The notes beneath the pieces are model-generated. The model searched no databases, had not been told where the DNA came from, and saw only the letters and a list, made by a program, of their open reading frames with translations. This document shows positions 26,340-33,895 of a stretch of 48,142 nt of DNA, in pieces; the stretch's first letter is position 1, and every line of letters begins with the position of its first letter. The DNA is from Streptomyces beijiangensis (GTDB lineage Bacteria; Actinomycetota; Actinomycetes; Streptomycetales; Streptomycetaceae): positions 1-48,142 of the forward strand of contig NZ_JAFLRJ010000013.1 of NCBI RefSeq assembly GCF_017315755.1, read 5' to 3'. The translations under genes and the position numbers were made by a program.

Positions 26340-26874
26340 CGATCGCGTCGGCGGTGTCGGTCTCGCCGAGCCGCGGGAAGATGTTCGCGACGGAGTTGGC
26401 GTGCGTCTCGGGCGCGAGGTCGGTGACGGCGTCGGTGGCGATGGTCACGTGGTAACCGTGCTCGTACGCCGACCGTGCCGTCGACTCGACGCCGATGCTC
26501 GTCGCGATGCCGGCGACGACGACCTGGGTCACGCCGCGGCGGCGCAGCTGCATGTCGAGGTCGGTGCCGTAGAAGGCGCCCCAGGTCTGCTTGGTGACGA
26601 CGATGTCGCTGTCCTGGCGGTCGAGCTCGGGCACGAGCTCGGCCCAGTCGGCCGGCGGCTGCCCCTGGGACGCGGCGCCCTCGTTGCGGCCGGGGGCGCC
26701 ACCGGTCACCCGTACGAGAACGACGGGCAGCCCGCGCTCACGGAAGGCGGCGGCGAGGAACGCGGCACGCTCGACGATCTCACCGGCGGGGTGCACGAGC
26801 GGCAGCCCGACGATCCCCTTCTGGAGGTCGACGAGGACCAGCGCGGTGCTGGCGTCAAGTGTCGTTGCGGTCAT
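26323..26874 (-). CDS. isochorismatase-fold hydrolase
   Basis: A 183-residue protein of the isochorismatase/cysteine-hydrolase superfamily. Aspartate D16 in LVDLQKG and the lysine in VVTKQTWGAFYGTD are present. The position that is the nucleophilic Cys in nicotinamidases and other amidases of the fold falls in GIATSIGVESTAR, where Gly stands in its place. It is therefore either a true isochorismatase-type vinyl-ether hydrolase, which needs no cysteine, or an inactive relative. It lies 94 nt downstream of the MarR gene on the same strand and may be regulated with it. Its 3' end overlaps the convergent GH65 gene by 17 bases. Confidence 0.85.
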   Translation of the reverse strand: MTATTLDASTALVLVDLQKGIVGLPLVHPAGEIVERAAFLAAAFRERGLPVVLVRVTGGAPGRNEGAASQGQPPADWAELVPELDRQDSDIVVTKQTWGAFYGTDLDMQLRRRGVTQVVVAGIATSIGVESTARSAYEHGYHVTIATDAVTDLAPETHANSVANIFPRLGETDTADAIVKLLG

Positions 26875-26952
26875 GGGGGTTGCTCACTTTCCTACGTTTT
26901 GTGAATGAGGGATGCGAATACGGACACGTCAGCCATCAGGCGCCACGAGGCA

Positions 26953-26970
26953 GAGGGCGGCACTGCCCTC
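26953..26970. terminator. small hairpin at the end of the MarR gene
   Basis: GAGGGC (26953-26958) pairs with GCCCTC (26965-26970) around a 6-nt loop and covers the first bases of the MarR stop codon. It is short, so it may only attenuate transcription into the isochorismatase-fold gene. Confidence 0.4.
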
Positions 26971-27412
26971 ACCTCTGCACCAGACGCTCCAGGAGCTCCA
27001 CGGCCTCACTGAGCGTCCGCAGCTCCCCCGCGTCCAGCTCCTCCTGGATGGCCCCGGTCAGCCACCCCTGCTTCTCGGCCCGTACGTCGGCGAGGACCCG
27101 TCGCCCCTGTCCGGTGACCGACACCACGACCTGCCGTCCGTCGCTCGGGTCGGGCGTACGCTCCACCAGCCCGTGCTCCTCCAGCGCGCCCACCGTCAGC
27201 CGCATCGACTGCGGCCGTACCAGTTCCAGGCGCGCCAGCTCGGCGGTGGTCGCGGGGCCTCCGCGGTCGAGGCGCGAGAGCACGGACCGCTGCGAGGGGG
27301 TCAGCAGATTGTCCGGGGACGCGCTCCGCAGCCGCCTCGCGACCCGCCCGAGGACGACGGTCAGCTCTGCGGCGACCTGCCCGGCGTCCGGCGCCGAAGA
27401 ATCCGTGGTCAT
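26969..27412 (-). CDS. MarR-family transcriptional regulator
   Basis: A 147-residue winged-helix regulator. Helix-turn-helix residues about 45-85 read LTPSQRSVLSRLDRGG, TTAELARLELVRPQSM. The wing carries the usual DPSDGRQVVVSVT with the D-x-R pair. MarR proteins respond to phenolic or oxidant ligands and usually control a neighbour; here that would be the isochorismatase-fold hydrolase downstream or the divergent DUF1232 gene. The ATG at 27412 fits the family length better than the 166-residue frame from 27469. Confidence 0.9.
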   Translation of the reverse strand: MTTDSSAPDAGQVAAELTVVLGRVARRLRSASPDNLLTPSQRSVLSRLDRGGPATTAELARLELVRPQSMRLTVGALEEHGLVERTPDPSDGRQVVVSVTGQGRRVLADVRAEKQGWLTGAIQEELDAGELRTLSEAVELLERLVQR

Positions 27413-27419
27413 ACCACTT

Positions 27420-27449
27420 ACCGTACGAGATGAACAGGCAGCCTTGCAA
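27420..27449 (-). promoter_or_regulatory. probable promoter of the MarR gene
   Basis: On the minus strand TTGCAA (27449-27444) and TACGGT (27425-27420) are separated by 18 nt, a good -35/-10 pair. The -35 sits in the 8-bp palindrome CTTGCAAG (27443-27450), a possible MarR autoregulatory half-site. Confidence 0.5.
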
Positions 27450-27509
27450 GTTTCGCTGCCGAAAGCCACGGCTCAGCGTGGCGCGGCGGACATCGGGTAC
27501 CCGTAGCGC

Positions 27510-27827
27510 ATGGACACCTCCACCCAAGTGCTCCTGGTGCTCGCGGCGCTGCTCTGCGTGGCGACGCTGGTTTTCGCGGCCGTCCTGGTCGTCCGCCTGT
27601 TCCGGGCGCGCCGCCTGCTGCGCGACGCCGGTATCCCCGTAGGGAACAAGCTGGCCTTCTGGGGCGCCCTGATCTACACGATCAGTCCGGTCGACCTGAT
27701 CCCCGACCCGGTCTACCTCGACGACATAGGCGTACTCCTGCTGGCTCTGCACGCCCTGCAGGCGGCGGCCCGCAAGTCCGGCCGATCCGGCGACGTGCCG
27801 GCCCGGCCGGACCTGTCCACCCGCTGA
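27510..27827 (+). CDS. DUF1232 (YkvA-like) small membrane protein
   Basis: 105 residues with one strong N-terminal membrane segment (about 7-30) and a second hydrophobic region. The DUF1232 hallmark IYTISPVDLIPDPVYLDDIGVLLL is at about 56-80. The function is unknown across the family, though such proteins are common in Actinobacteria. It is divergent from the MarR gene, with 97 bp between the starts. Confidence 0.9.
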   Translation: MDTSTQVLLVLAALLCVATLVFAAVLVVRLFRARRLLRDAGIPVGNKLAFWGALIYTISPVDLIPDPVYLDDIGVLLLALHALQAAARKSGRSGDVPARPDLSTR

Positions 27828-27834
27828 CCCGGGA

Positions 27835-30800
27835 CTACGGGGCGGTGCCCCAGACCAGCGCTCCGCCGACGTACACCGCCACCTTCGCGGCGTCCGCGAA
27901 CGATGTGTTCGTACCGCGGCTGTAGTCGTCCGCCTCACTGAACGCCGACCAGTCGGACTTGTTGAGCCGCAGCTGCATCTCACCCGTCGACGCCCCCGCG
28001 GCCAGACTGCCCGCGCCGGAGGTGAAGCCCACCTCCAGGTAGCGGTCCGCCCCGGTCTTGGGAGTGGCTGCCGCGACGACCTGTGCGGTGACGTTCGAGG
28101 CGCCGACGGCCGCCCAGTCGCACCAGGTCTGGTACGCCGTCGAGCCCGCCTCGCCGCTGAACCAGTAGCGGAGCTTGACCTGCGACAGAACCAGCGGACC
28201 CGTGCCGGTGTTGACGACCTGCAGGCCGGGGCGGATCGCGTTGTCCGTGGCGCTGGAGTCGTTGTTCTTGTACTGGGCCTTCGCCGCGCCCCCGCCACCA
28301 CTGCCCGCCGCTGTCGTGGCCGTCACCGCCGCCGAGAGCGCGGAGGTGTTGCCCGCCGCGTCCCGTGCGCGCACCTGGTAGGCGTAGGGGGTGGACGGGC
28401 TCAGTCCGGTGTCCGTGTACGCCGTGCCCGCGGGGCTGCCCACCACCGTGCCGGCGCGCAGCACTTCGTAGGCCGTCACCCCGGTGTTGTCGGTCGAAGC
28501 GGTCCACGACAGGGCGACCGTGCTGCTCGTCGTGGACGCCACCGTGAGACCCGCCGGCACGGTCGGCGCCTGGGTGTCGCCGGTGCCGCCGCCGCTTGCC
28601 GGGGCGTCCGCGAAGAGGATTCCGCGGCCGTTGGTGCCGAGGTAGACGCGGCCGTAGGTGCGTGGGTCGCCGGTGATCGCCGTGCCCATGTTTCCGTAAC
28701 TGTGCTGGTCGTCGTTGATACGCCGCCAGGTGGCGCCGGAGTCGTCGGAGGCGTGGACCCCTGTCACCCCGCCCACGGTGCCCGCCAGATAGAGCGCGGG
28801 GTTGGTGCGGCCGGGGGCGGCCTTGCCGTAGCCGAGGTTCACACCCGAGGTGATGCCCGTGGCCTTGGTGAAGCTCGCGCCGCTGTCCATCGAGTGCCAG
28901 AGACCTCCGGTGCCGGTCAGCCAGATCTCGCCCTCCTTTCCTGGTACGGGCTTGAACGCGGCGTCGGTGGCGGGCAGTCCGGTCGCCGCCGTGGCGGAGA
29001 AGGTGGCGCCGCCGTCCGTGGAGACGTAGAAGCCGCCGCCCGAACTGCCGTAGAACTTCTTGGGGTTGACCCGGTCGGCCCGTACGAGCGCACCCTGCGG
29101 GACACCTGAACCAGCGTTCCAGGAGCTTCCGTTGGTGGTGGTGCGCTGCACCGCCGCACCCTGCGGGCTCCATACGACCGCCGAGCCGTCGGCCGCGACC
29201 GCGACGGTGCCGCCGCCCGTCACCCCGCTGGGCTCGCTGCTCGCCTGGAACCAGTTCGACCCGCCGTCGGTGGAGAACCCGGCCCGGTTGACGTTCGGGA
29301 GCGCGGTCTTGTCGGAGTTGCCCACGCGGGCAAGGACCGCGGGCTTGAGCTCCGCGAAGTCGATACTGGTGGTGCTGGTGAGATTGGGCTGGGTGTACAT
29401 CAGCGCCGGGACCTTGGTGAGGTCCGTATGGGCGAAACCGCCGATGTCGCCGAGCGCGGAGAACAGGACGGTTCCGGTGGGCGGGCTGACGAGGTCGAGT
29501 ACGGCGGTCTCTTCCAGACCCGCGACCATGGGCTTGATCGTGATCTGGGAACTTTTATCCCAGTTGGTGAGGTTGTTGGAGGCATAGAGGGTGGCGCCCG
29601 TGCCGTACAGGAGGCGGTCGGGGTTGTGCGGGTCGATCTCCAGGGCCTCGGTCATCCAGCCGAGTTTGGGGGTGACTTCGGGCAGGGCGGGGCTTGCGCC
29701 GAAGGTCAGCCAGGGGACGGCGGAGATGTCCATGGTGTAGCGGAAGGAGCGTGCGGGGTAGGCGGCGAAATCCCAGATCCTGGTCCAGGTCGCGCCCGCG
29801 TCCGTGGAGCGGTAGATGATGTCGTCCGGCCACCAGGAGATCTGGGTGGCGACCATGAGGGTGTTCGGGTTCGTACGGTCGATGGACAGGCCCGAGTAGC
29901 CGAAGTAGTCGTCCGCGCTGTCGGAGGGGACGGGGCTGATACGGGTCCAGGTCGCGGCGGTGATGTCGTAGCGCCAGACGTCGCCCTTGGCGCCGTCGTA
30001 GGGGCCGCCGGTGTCCGAAGTGGACAGATAGAGACGGTGGTTGACGTGGTCGAGCACGCCTTTGTGGGCGATGTAGCCGGTGGGCTGGCCCGCGAGGCGT
30101 GACCAGGTGGCGCCCGCGTCGGTGGAGCGGTAGACGGTGTTGTCCTTGTCGGCGACGCCGACGTAGATGTGCTGGCTGCGGGTGCCCGCGGTGCCGGTGG
30201 AAGGGTCGAACGTCACCCAGACGACGCCCTGGAGGTCGGAGTTGTAGCCGCTGGTGTCGTTCGGGTCGGCGCGGTACGTACCGGCGTTGGCGAAGCTCGT
30301 CACCTTGGCCCAGGTGACGCCGGAGTCCGTGGAGCGCCAGAGGCCGTTGCCGCTGGGTGTGCCGAGGTAGAGGACGCTGCCGAGGTTGGGGTCGACGGCG
30401 AGGCGCTCGCCCATGCCGCGTCCCGGCATGTTCCCGCCCAGCTTGAACGGGAGTGGGGCCGCCTGCCAGGTGGCGCCGAGGTCGGCGGAGCGCAGGACCG
30501 CGCCGTTGCCCGGGTCCCAGCTGTTGGTGTACATGCCCACGGCCGCGTACACCTTGTCCGGGGCCGACTCGTCGATGGCCATGCTGACCACGCCGTTCCA
30601 GCCCCAGTGGTCGTAGCCGACGAAGTCGAGGAGCGGGATCCAGGAGCTGGTGGCCGCGTTCCAGCGGTAGGCGCCGCCGATGTCGGTGCGGGCGTAGATG
30701 AGGTCCTTGCGGGTCCGGCTGAAGATGATGCCGGGGATGAAGCCGCCGCCGTAGATCGCCACGTTCTTCCAGGCCGGCGCGGCGGCGAGGGTGTCTACGG

Positions 30801-30897
30801 GTGCGGTGGCGGCGTGCGCGAGCGGGGCGCGAGCGAGGACGGGGGTGGCGGCCGCGGCGGTGGCGACGGCCAGGCCGATGAAGCGTCTTCTGTCCAT
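27835..30897 (-). CDS. secreted GH74 xyloglucanase with FN3 and CBM3 modules
   Basis: 1020 residues. The Tat-type signal RRRFIGLAVAT ends near LAHA. The catalytic GH74 seven-bladed double propeller runs from about 40 to 760; the two family motifs RTDIGGAYRW (D72) and LGDIGGFAH (D484) give the catalytic aspartates. Many repeats of the form YRSTDAGATW/HASDDSGATW are Asp-box blades. An FN3 module is at about 775-860 (APTVPAGLTVASTTSS). A C-terminal CBM3 (about 870-1020, AKAQYKNNDSSATDNAIRPG) binds cellulose. It would cut xyloglucan in plant cell walls outside the cell. It follows the GH10 xylanase gene on the same strand, with a hairpin between them, so co-expression may be partial. Confidence 0.93.
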   Translation of the reverse strand: MDRRRFIGLAVATAAAATPVLARAPLAHAATAPVDTLAAAPAWKNVAIYGGGFIPGIIFSRTRKDLIYARTDIGGAYRWNAATSSWIPLLDFVGYDHWGWNGVVSMAIDESAPDKVYAAVGMYTNSWDPGNGAVLRSADLGATWQAAPLPFKLGGNMPGRGMGERLAVDPNLGSVLYLGTPSGNGLWRSTDSGVTWAKVTSFANAGTYRADPNDTSGYNSDLQGVVWVTFDPSTGTAGTRSQHIYVGVADKDNTVYRSTDAGATWSRLAGQPTGYIAHKGVLDHVNHRLYLSTSDTGGPYDGAKGDVWRYDITAATWTRISPVPSDSADDYFGYSGLSIDRTNPNTLMVATQISWWPDDIIYRSTDAGATWTRIWDFAAYPARSFRYTMDISAVPWLTFGASPALPEVTPKLGWMTEALEIDPHNPDRLLYGTGATLYASNNLTNWDKSSQITIKPMVAGLEETAVLDLVSPPTGTVLFSALGDIGGFAHTDLTKVPALMYTQPNLTSTTSIDFAELKPAVLARVGNSDKTALPNVNRAGFSTDGGSNWFQASSEPSGVTGGGTVAVAADGSAVVWSPQGAAVQRTTTNGSSWNAGSGVPQGALVRADRVNPKKFYGSSGGGFYVSTDGGATFSATAATGLPATDAAFKPVPGKEGEIWLTGTGGLWHSMDSGASFTKATGITSGVNLGYGKAAPGRTNPALYLAGTVGGVTGVHASDDSGATWRRINDDQHSYGNMGTAITGDPRTYGRVYLGTNGRGILFADAPASGGGTGDTQAPTVPAGLTVASTTSSTVALSWTASTDNTGVTAYEVLRAGTVVGSPAGTAYTDTGLSPSTPYAYQVRARDAAGNTSALSAAVTATTAAGSGGGGAAKAQYKNNDSSATDNAIRPGLQVVNTGTGPLVLSQVKLRYWFSGEAGSTAYQTWCDWAAVGASNVTAQVVAAATPKTGADRYLEVGFTSGAGSLAAGASTGEMQLRLNKSDWSAFSEADDYSRGTNTSFADAAKVAVYVGGALVWGTAP
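27838..28590. repeat. FN3-CBM3 module, paralogous copy 1
   Basis: This stretch, which codes for the FN3-CBM3 tail of the GH74 enzyme, is closely similar along its length to 31023-31770 in the GH10 gene. The linkers GGGTGDTQAPTVPAGLTV and endings such as DDYSRGTNT and GALVWGTAP/GTLVWGTAP match. It is a coding duplication about 3 kb apart and could support recombination. Confidence 0.85.
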
Positions 30898-30937
30898 GGG
30901 TGAAAAGCCTTCGGGGACGGTGAAGGGACAGGGGAAA

Positions 30938-30986
30938 CCCCGGTGCGGAGCGCGGCAGTTGCCGCTGGGAGAGGCCCGCACCGGGG
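30938..30986. terminator. nested hairpin between the xylanase and xyloglucanase genes
   Basis: Outer arms CCCCGGTGCGG (30938-30948) and CCGCACCGGGG (30976-30986) are perfect complements. An inner 6-bp stem GCGGCA/TGCCGC sits at 30952-30965. It lies 34 nt after the GH10 stop and 41 nt before the GH74 start, so it can terminate or attenuate read-through from the xylanase gene. Confidence 0.7.
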
Positions 30987-31019
30987 CTGGGCGACGTACG
31001 TGAGAGACCGGGTACAGGG

Positions 31020-32891
31020 CTACGGAGCGGTACCCCAGACCAGCGTTCCGCCGACGTAGACCGCGATCTTCGCGGCGTCCGCGAACGTGGTGTTCGTACC
31101 GCGGCTGTAGTCGTCCGTCTCGCTGAAGTTCGACCAGTCGGTCTTGTTGAAGCGCAGCTGCAGCTCGCCGGTCGATGCGCCCGCCGCCAGGCTGCCGCTG
31201 GAGAAGCCGACCTCCAGGTAGTGGTCGGCGCCCGGCGTGCTCGAACCCGATGCGCTGACGGACTGGGTGACCGAGCCGCAGCCGATCACCGCGTAGTCGC
31301 ACGCGGTGGAGTACGTGGAGGCTCCGGCCTCGCCGCTGAACCAGTAGCGGACCTTCACCGAGGACAGGCCGACCGCGCCGCTGCCCGTGTTGACCAGTTG
31401 GAGCCACGGCCTGATCTGGTTGTCGCCTGCCGACGAGTCGTTGTTCTTGTACTGGACCTTCAGCGTGCCTCCGCCGGTCCCGCCGCCCGCCTGTGTGGTG
31501 CCGGTGACCGCGGTCGACTGCGCGGAGACGTTGCCGGCCGCGTCCTTGGCCCGCACGGTGAAGCTGTACGCGGTCGACGCCGTCAGACCGGTGCTGGTGA
31601 AGGTGGTGGCGGTGGACGAGCCCACCTGCGTACCGCCGCGGAAGACGTCGTACCCCGTCACCCCGGTGTTGTCCGTCGCGGCCGTCCACGACAGCGAGAC
31701 CGACGACGAGGTGGCGCCCGTGACCGTCAGACCGGCCGGGACGGTCGGCGCCTGTGTGTCACCGGTGCCGCCGCCGCCCGTGTATCCGAGGGCCGTGCGC
31801 ACCACGTCGAGCACCGCTTTGGGTTGCAGGTTGGAGTCCCAGAGGCAGGCCGACCCCTGGCCGGAGAAGGCGCCGGGAACCCAGGAGTACTTGTCCGTGT
31901 AGTCCCAGATCGTGATCCCGACACAGCGGGAGACGGCCAGGCACGCCTCGGTGACCTGGCGGTAGTACGTGGACTGTGCCGCCAGTTTGGTGGCGTCGGC
32001 GGGCAGCACCATCCGTACGTCGAGCTCGGTGATCGCCACGTCCACACCGAGGTCGGCGAAGCGCTGGAGGTTCTGCTGCATCTGCGAGGGAAAGCCGTAC
32101 TGGGTGGCGAGATGGGCCTGGAACCCCACGCCGTCGATCGGGACGCCCGCCGCCTTGAGGTCTCTGACCAGGTTGTACATGGCGTCGCTCTTCGCGCCCG
32201 TGCCATCGGTGTTGTAGTCGTTGATGTAGAGCTTCGCGGCCGGGTCGGCGGCGCGGGCGGCCTGCAGCGCGTAGGTGATGAAGTCCTTGCCCATCGCGTT
32301 GTAGAACGGCGAAGTGCGGTACGTACCGTCGTCGTTGAACGGCTCGTTGACCACGTCCCAGGCCTTCACCTGGCCCTTGTAGTGACCTGCCTCACCGGCG
32401 ATGTGGCTCTCCATGGCGGACCGCACCTCGCTCGCGGGCAGCGCCGAGACCCAGCCGGGAAGCTGGCTGTGCCAGACCAGGGTGTGGCCGCGTACGTCCT
32501 CACCGTGCGCCTGGGCGAAGCTCACGACCGCGTCGCCCTTGGCGAAGCTGAACTGGCCGCGCGTGGGCTCGGTGGTGTCCCACTTCATCGAGTTGCCGGG
32601 TGTGATCACCCCGAACTCGCTGCCCAGGACGGCCGTGTACGGCGCGTCGGACAGCTCCGGGTTGTCGGTGGCGGAGGCGAAGTACCGGCCCTTGGCGGCG
32701 GCGAGTTGGTTCAGCGTGGGAGGCGCGGCGGCGGTGACCGAGGCCGCTGCCTCGTGCGGCACGGGCAGTGCCGCGGCGGCGGCCGGGACCGCCAGCAGCG
32801 CTGCGGCGACGGTGGCCATCGTGATGCTCAGACGGCGCCGGATGCTCCGGTGCCGGTTGTTTCCGTACGGGGGTAAGGGCGCCGGCGTCAT
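31020..32891 (-). CDS. secreted GH10 endo-xylanase with FN3 and CBM3 modules
   Basis: 623 residues. A signal peptide follows the basic stretch NNRHRSIRRRLS. The GH10 barrel spans about 60-370. Acid/base E183 is in WDVVNEPFND and nucleophile E289 in AITELDVRM. An FN3 module (about 380-465) and a CBM3 (about 475-623, KVQYKNNDSSAGDNQIRPW) follow a short Gly/Thr linker. It would cut beta-1,4-xylan, with the CBM3 holding it on cellulose in plant cell walls. I chose the ATG at 32891 because AGAGGA lies upstream; a 69-bp longer frame lacks a site. A perfect CebR-type box at 33038-33051 and an 8-bp tandem repeat lie upstream. Confidence 0.94.
   Translation of the reverse strand: MTPAPLPPYGNNRHRSIRRRLSITMATVAAALLAVPAAAAALPVPHEAAASVTAAAPPTLNQLAAAKGRYFASATDNPELSDAPYTAVLGSEFGVITPGNSMKWDTTEPTRGQFSFAKGDAVVSFAQAHGEDVRGHTLVWHSQLPGWVSALPASEVRSAMESHIAGEAGHYKGQVKAWDVVNEPFNDDGTYRTSPFYNAMGKDFITYALQAARAADPAAKLYINDYNTDGTGAKSDAMYNLVRDLKAAGVPIDGVGFQAHLATQYGFPSQMQQNLQRFADLGVDVAITELDVRMVLPADATKLAAQSTYYRQVTEACLAVSRCVGITIWDYTDKYSWVPGAFSGQGSACLWDSNLQPKAVLDVVRTALGYTGGGGTGDTQAPTVPAGLTVTGATSSSVSLSWTAATDNTGVTGYDVFRGGTQVGSSTATTFTSTGLTASTAYSFTVRAKDAAGNVSAQSTAVTGTTQAGGGTGGGTLKVQYKNNDSSAGDNQIRPWLQLVNTGSGAVGLSSVKVRYWFSGEAGASTYSTACDYAVIGCGSVTQSVSASGSSTPGADHYLEVGFSSGSLAAGASTGELQLRFNKTDWSNFSETDDYSRGTNTTFADAAKIAVYVGGTLVWGTAP
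31023..31770. repeat. FN3-CBM3 module, paralogous copy 2
   Basis: Partner of the copy at 27838-28590. Both encode the C-terminal FN3-CBM3 tail and are strongly similar at the DNA level, in the same orientation. Confidence 0.85.
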
Positions 32892-33002
32892 CGCTGGGAT
32901 CCTCTCTCCGTTCTCCGTGCGTGGGAGGGGCACACGTGCGTGGGGCTCCGGCCCCTCCACGCGGCTCGGGTGGGGGGTGGTGCAAGTGCTGTTGCCTTGG
33001 GA

Positions 33003-33034
33003 CCTTGAGGCCTTGAGGCCTTGAGGCCTTGAGG
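33003..33034. repeat. four tandem copies of CCTTGAGG upstream of the xylanase
   Basis: An 8-bp unit is repeated four times, with a fifth partial copy (CCTTG) to 33039. The array abuts the CebR-type box and falls within the xylanase 5' region, so copy-number change would alter the spacing between operator and gene. Confidence 0.9.
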
Positions 33035-33037
33035 CCT

Positions 33038-33051
33038 TGGGAGCGCTCCCA
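33038..33051. promoter_or_regulatory. CebR-type operator box
   Basis: TGGGAGCGCTCCCA is a perfect 14-bp palindrome and equals the published CebR box of Streptomyces, the cello-oligosaccharide-responsive LacI-type repressor. It lies 146 bp upstream of the GH10 start codon. Control of the xylanase by cellobiose or cellotriose is the likely meaning. Only this copy is found near the two plant-wall enzyme genes. Confidence 0.9.
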
Positions 33052-33155
33052 CAGTGTCGCCAGGGCGTGAACCTGTCAAGAGTTGGAGCACGGCCCGGTT
33101 ACTCGCCGCCCGCGCCGTCATCCAATGAACGCCGCGCCGTCAACGCCCGCCGGAA

Positions 33156-33764
33156 TCAAGCCACTCGCGAGGCCCCCGGGTCGTGACCGGTGACGGCGCG
33201 GGCGTAGGAGTGCAGGGCCGTGATCACCTCGGTACGGGTCCGGCGGCCGGCCAGGATCTCCATCTGGTAACCGTCCTCCATCGCCACGAAGTTGGCGGCA
33301 AGCAGCCGGGGCGGGTCGCTCAGAACGAAGTGCTCCTGCGCCTGCCCCAGCGTCAGAATCCCGGAGTAGACCGCGATCTGACGTTCGGTCAGCGCGCTGT
33401 CCAGCGCGGCGGCCCTGGCGTCACGCAGACAGCGCGGCCAGTACTCGAAGAGGAGCCGGGTCAGGGCGTCGTCGGGACCACTGGCGACGCCGCTCTCGAT
33501 GCACGCGTCGAGCCGGTCACGGGCATCGTCGAACCGGTCCGCCGTCTGCTCGCGCTCGTTGCTGTAGCGCTCGATGGCCTGCTGGTACGTCTCGTAGACG
33601 AGGGCGTCGAGATCGCCGTAGTAGAGAACCGCGGCGGGCGTGACCCCGGCCTCCTCCGCGACGTCGCGCAGCCGCAGCCCCTCGAGCCCGCGCACCAGCA
33701 GCGCGCGCTGCACGGCCTCGCCGAGCTCCGCCCGACGGGCCTCCTTGCCCTTGCCACGTGCCAC
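33156..33764 (-). CDS. TetR-family regulator divergent from the permease/amidase genes
   Basis: 202 residues with the N-terminal helix-turn-helix (about residues 10-55: GLEGLRLRDVAEEAGVTPAAVLYYGDLDALVYETYQQ). The HTH with LYYGDLDAL and the C-terminal half resemble PuuR/BetI-like or amine-type TetR regulators, though this is by eye. The start is chosen at the GTG at 33764, because GGAGGGG lies 8 nt before it; a GTG at 33791 has no such site. It is divergent from the permease gene and likely represses it. Confidence 0.85.
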   Translation of the reverse strand: MARGKGKEARRAELGEAVQRALLVRGLEGLRLRDVAEEAGVTPAAVLYYGDLDALVYETYQQAIERYSNEREQTADRFDDARDRLDACIESGVASGPDDALTRLLFEYWPRCLRDARAAALDSALTERQIAVYSGILTLGQAQEHFVLSDPPRLLAANFVAMEDGYQMEILAGRRTRTEVITALHSYARAVTGHDPGASRVA

Positions 33765-33827
33765 CGCAACTGCCCCCTCCGCCTCAGCCACTCATTAACT
33801 TCATTTTTAAATATGCCCGAACATCCC

Positions 33828-33866
33828 TTGACGGGCCAGCTTCACAGTCATTAAATCTGCGTTTAA
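33828..33866 (+). promoter_or_regulatory. permease-gene promoter with inverted repeat over the -10
   Basis: TTGACG (33828-33833), 17 nt, then TTAAAT (33851-33856) is a near-consensus promoter. TTAAA at 33851-33855 and TTTAA at 33862-33866 form a small inverted repeat over the -10, a candidate operator for the divergent TetR regulator. The low GC content of this stretch contrasts with its surroundings. Confidence 0.65.
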
Positions 33867-33895
33867 CAAATACCGGCCTACCCCTGGAGCCCCCG

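Noticed and set aside
30966..30979. A second CebR-like site near the xyloglucanase start
   Set aside because: It matches the 14-bp box at only about 9 positions and lies within the terminator hairpin, so it is probably chance.
27835..31689. A 1284-residue minus-strand frame that fuses xylanase-region sequence to the xyloglucanase
   Set aside because: The part above 30897 reads the CBM3/FN3 region of the GH10 gene in the wrong frame; the GH74 protein has its own Tat signal at 30897.
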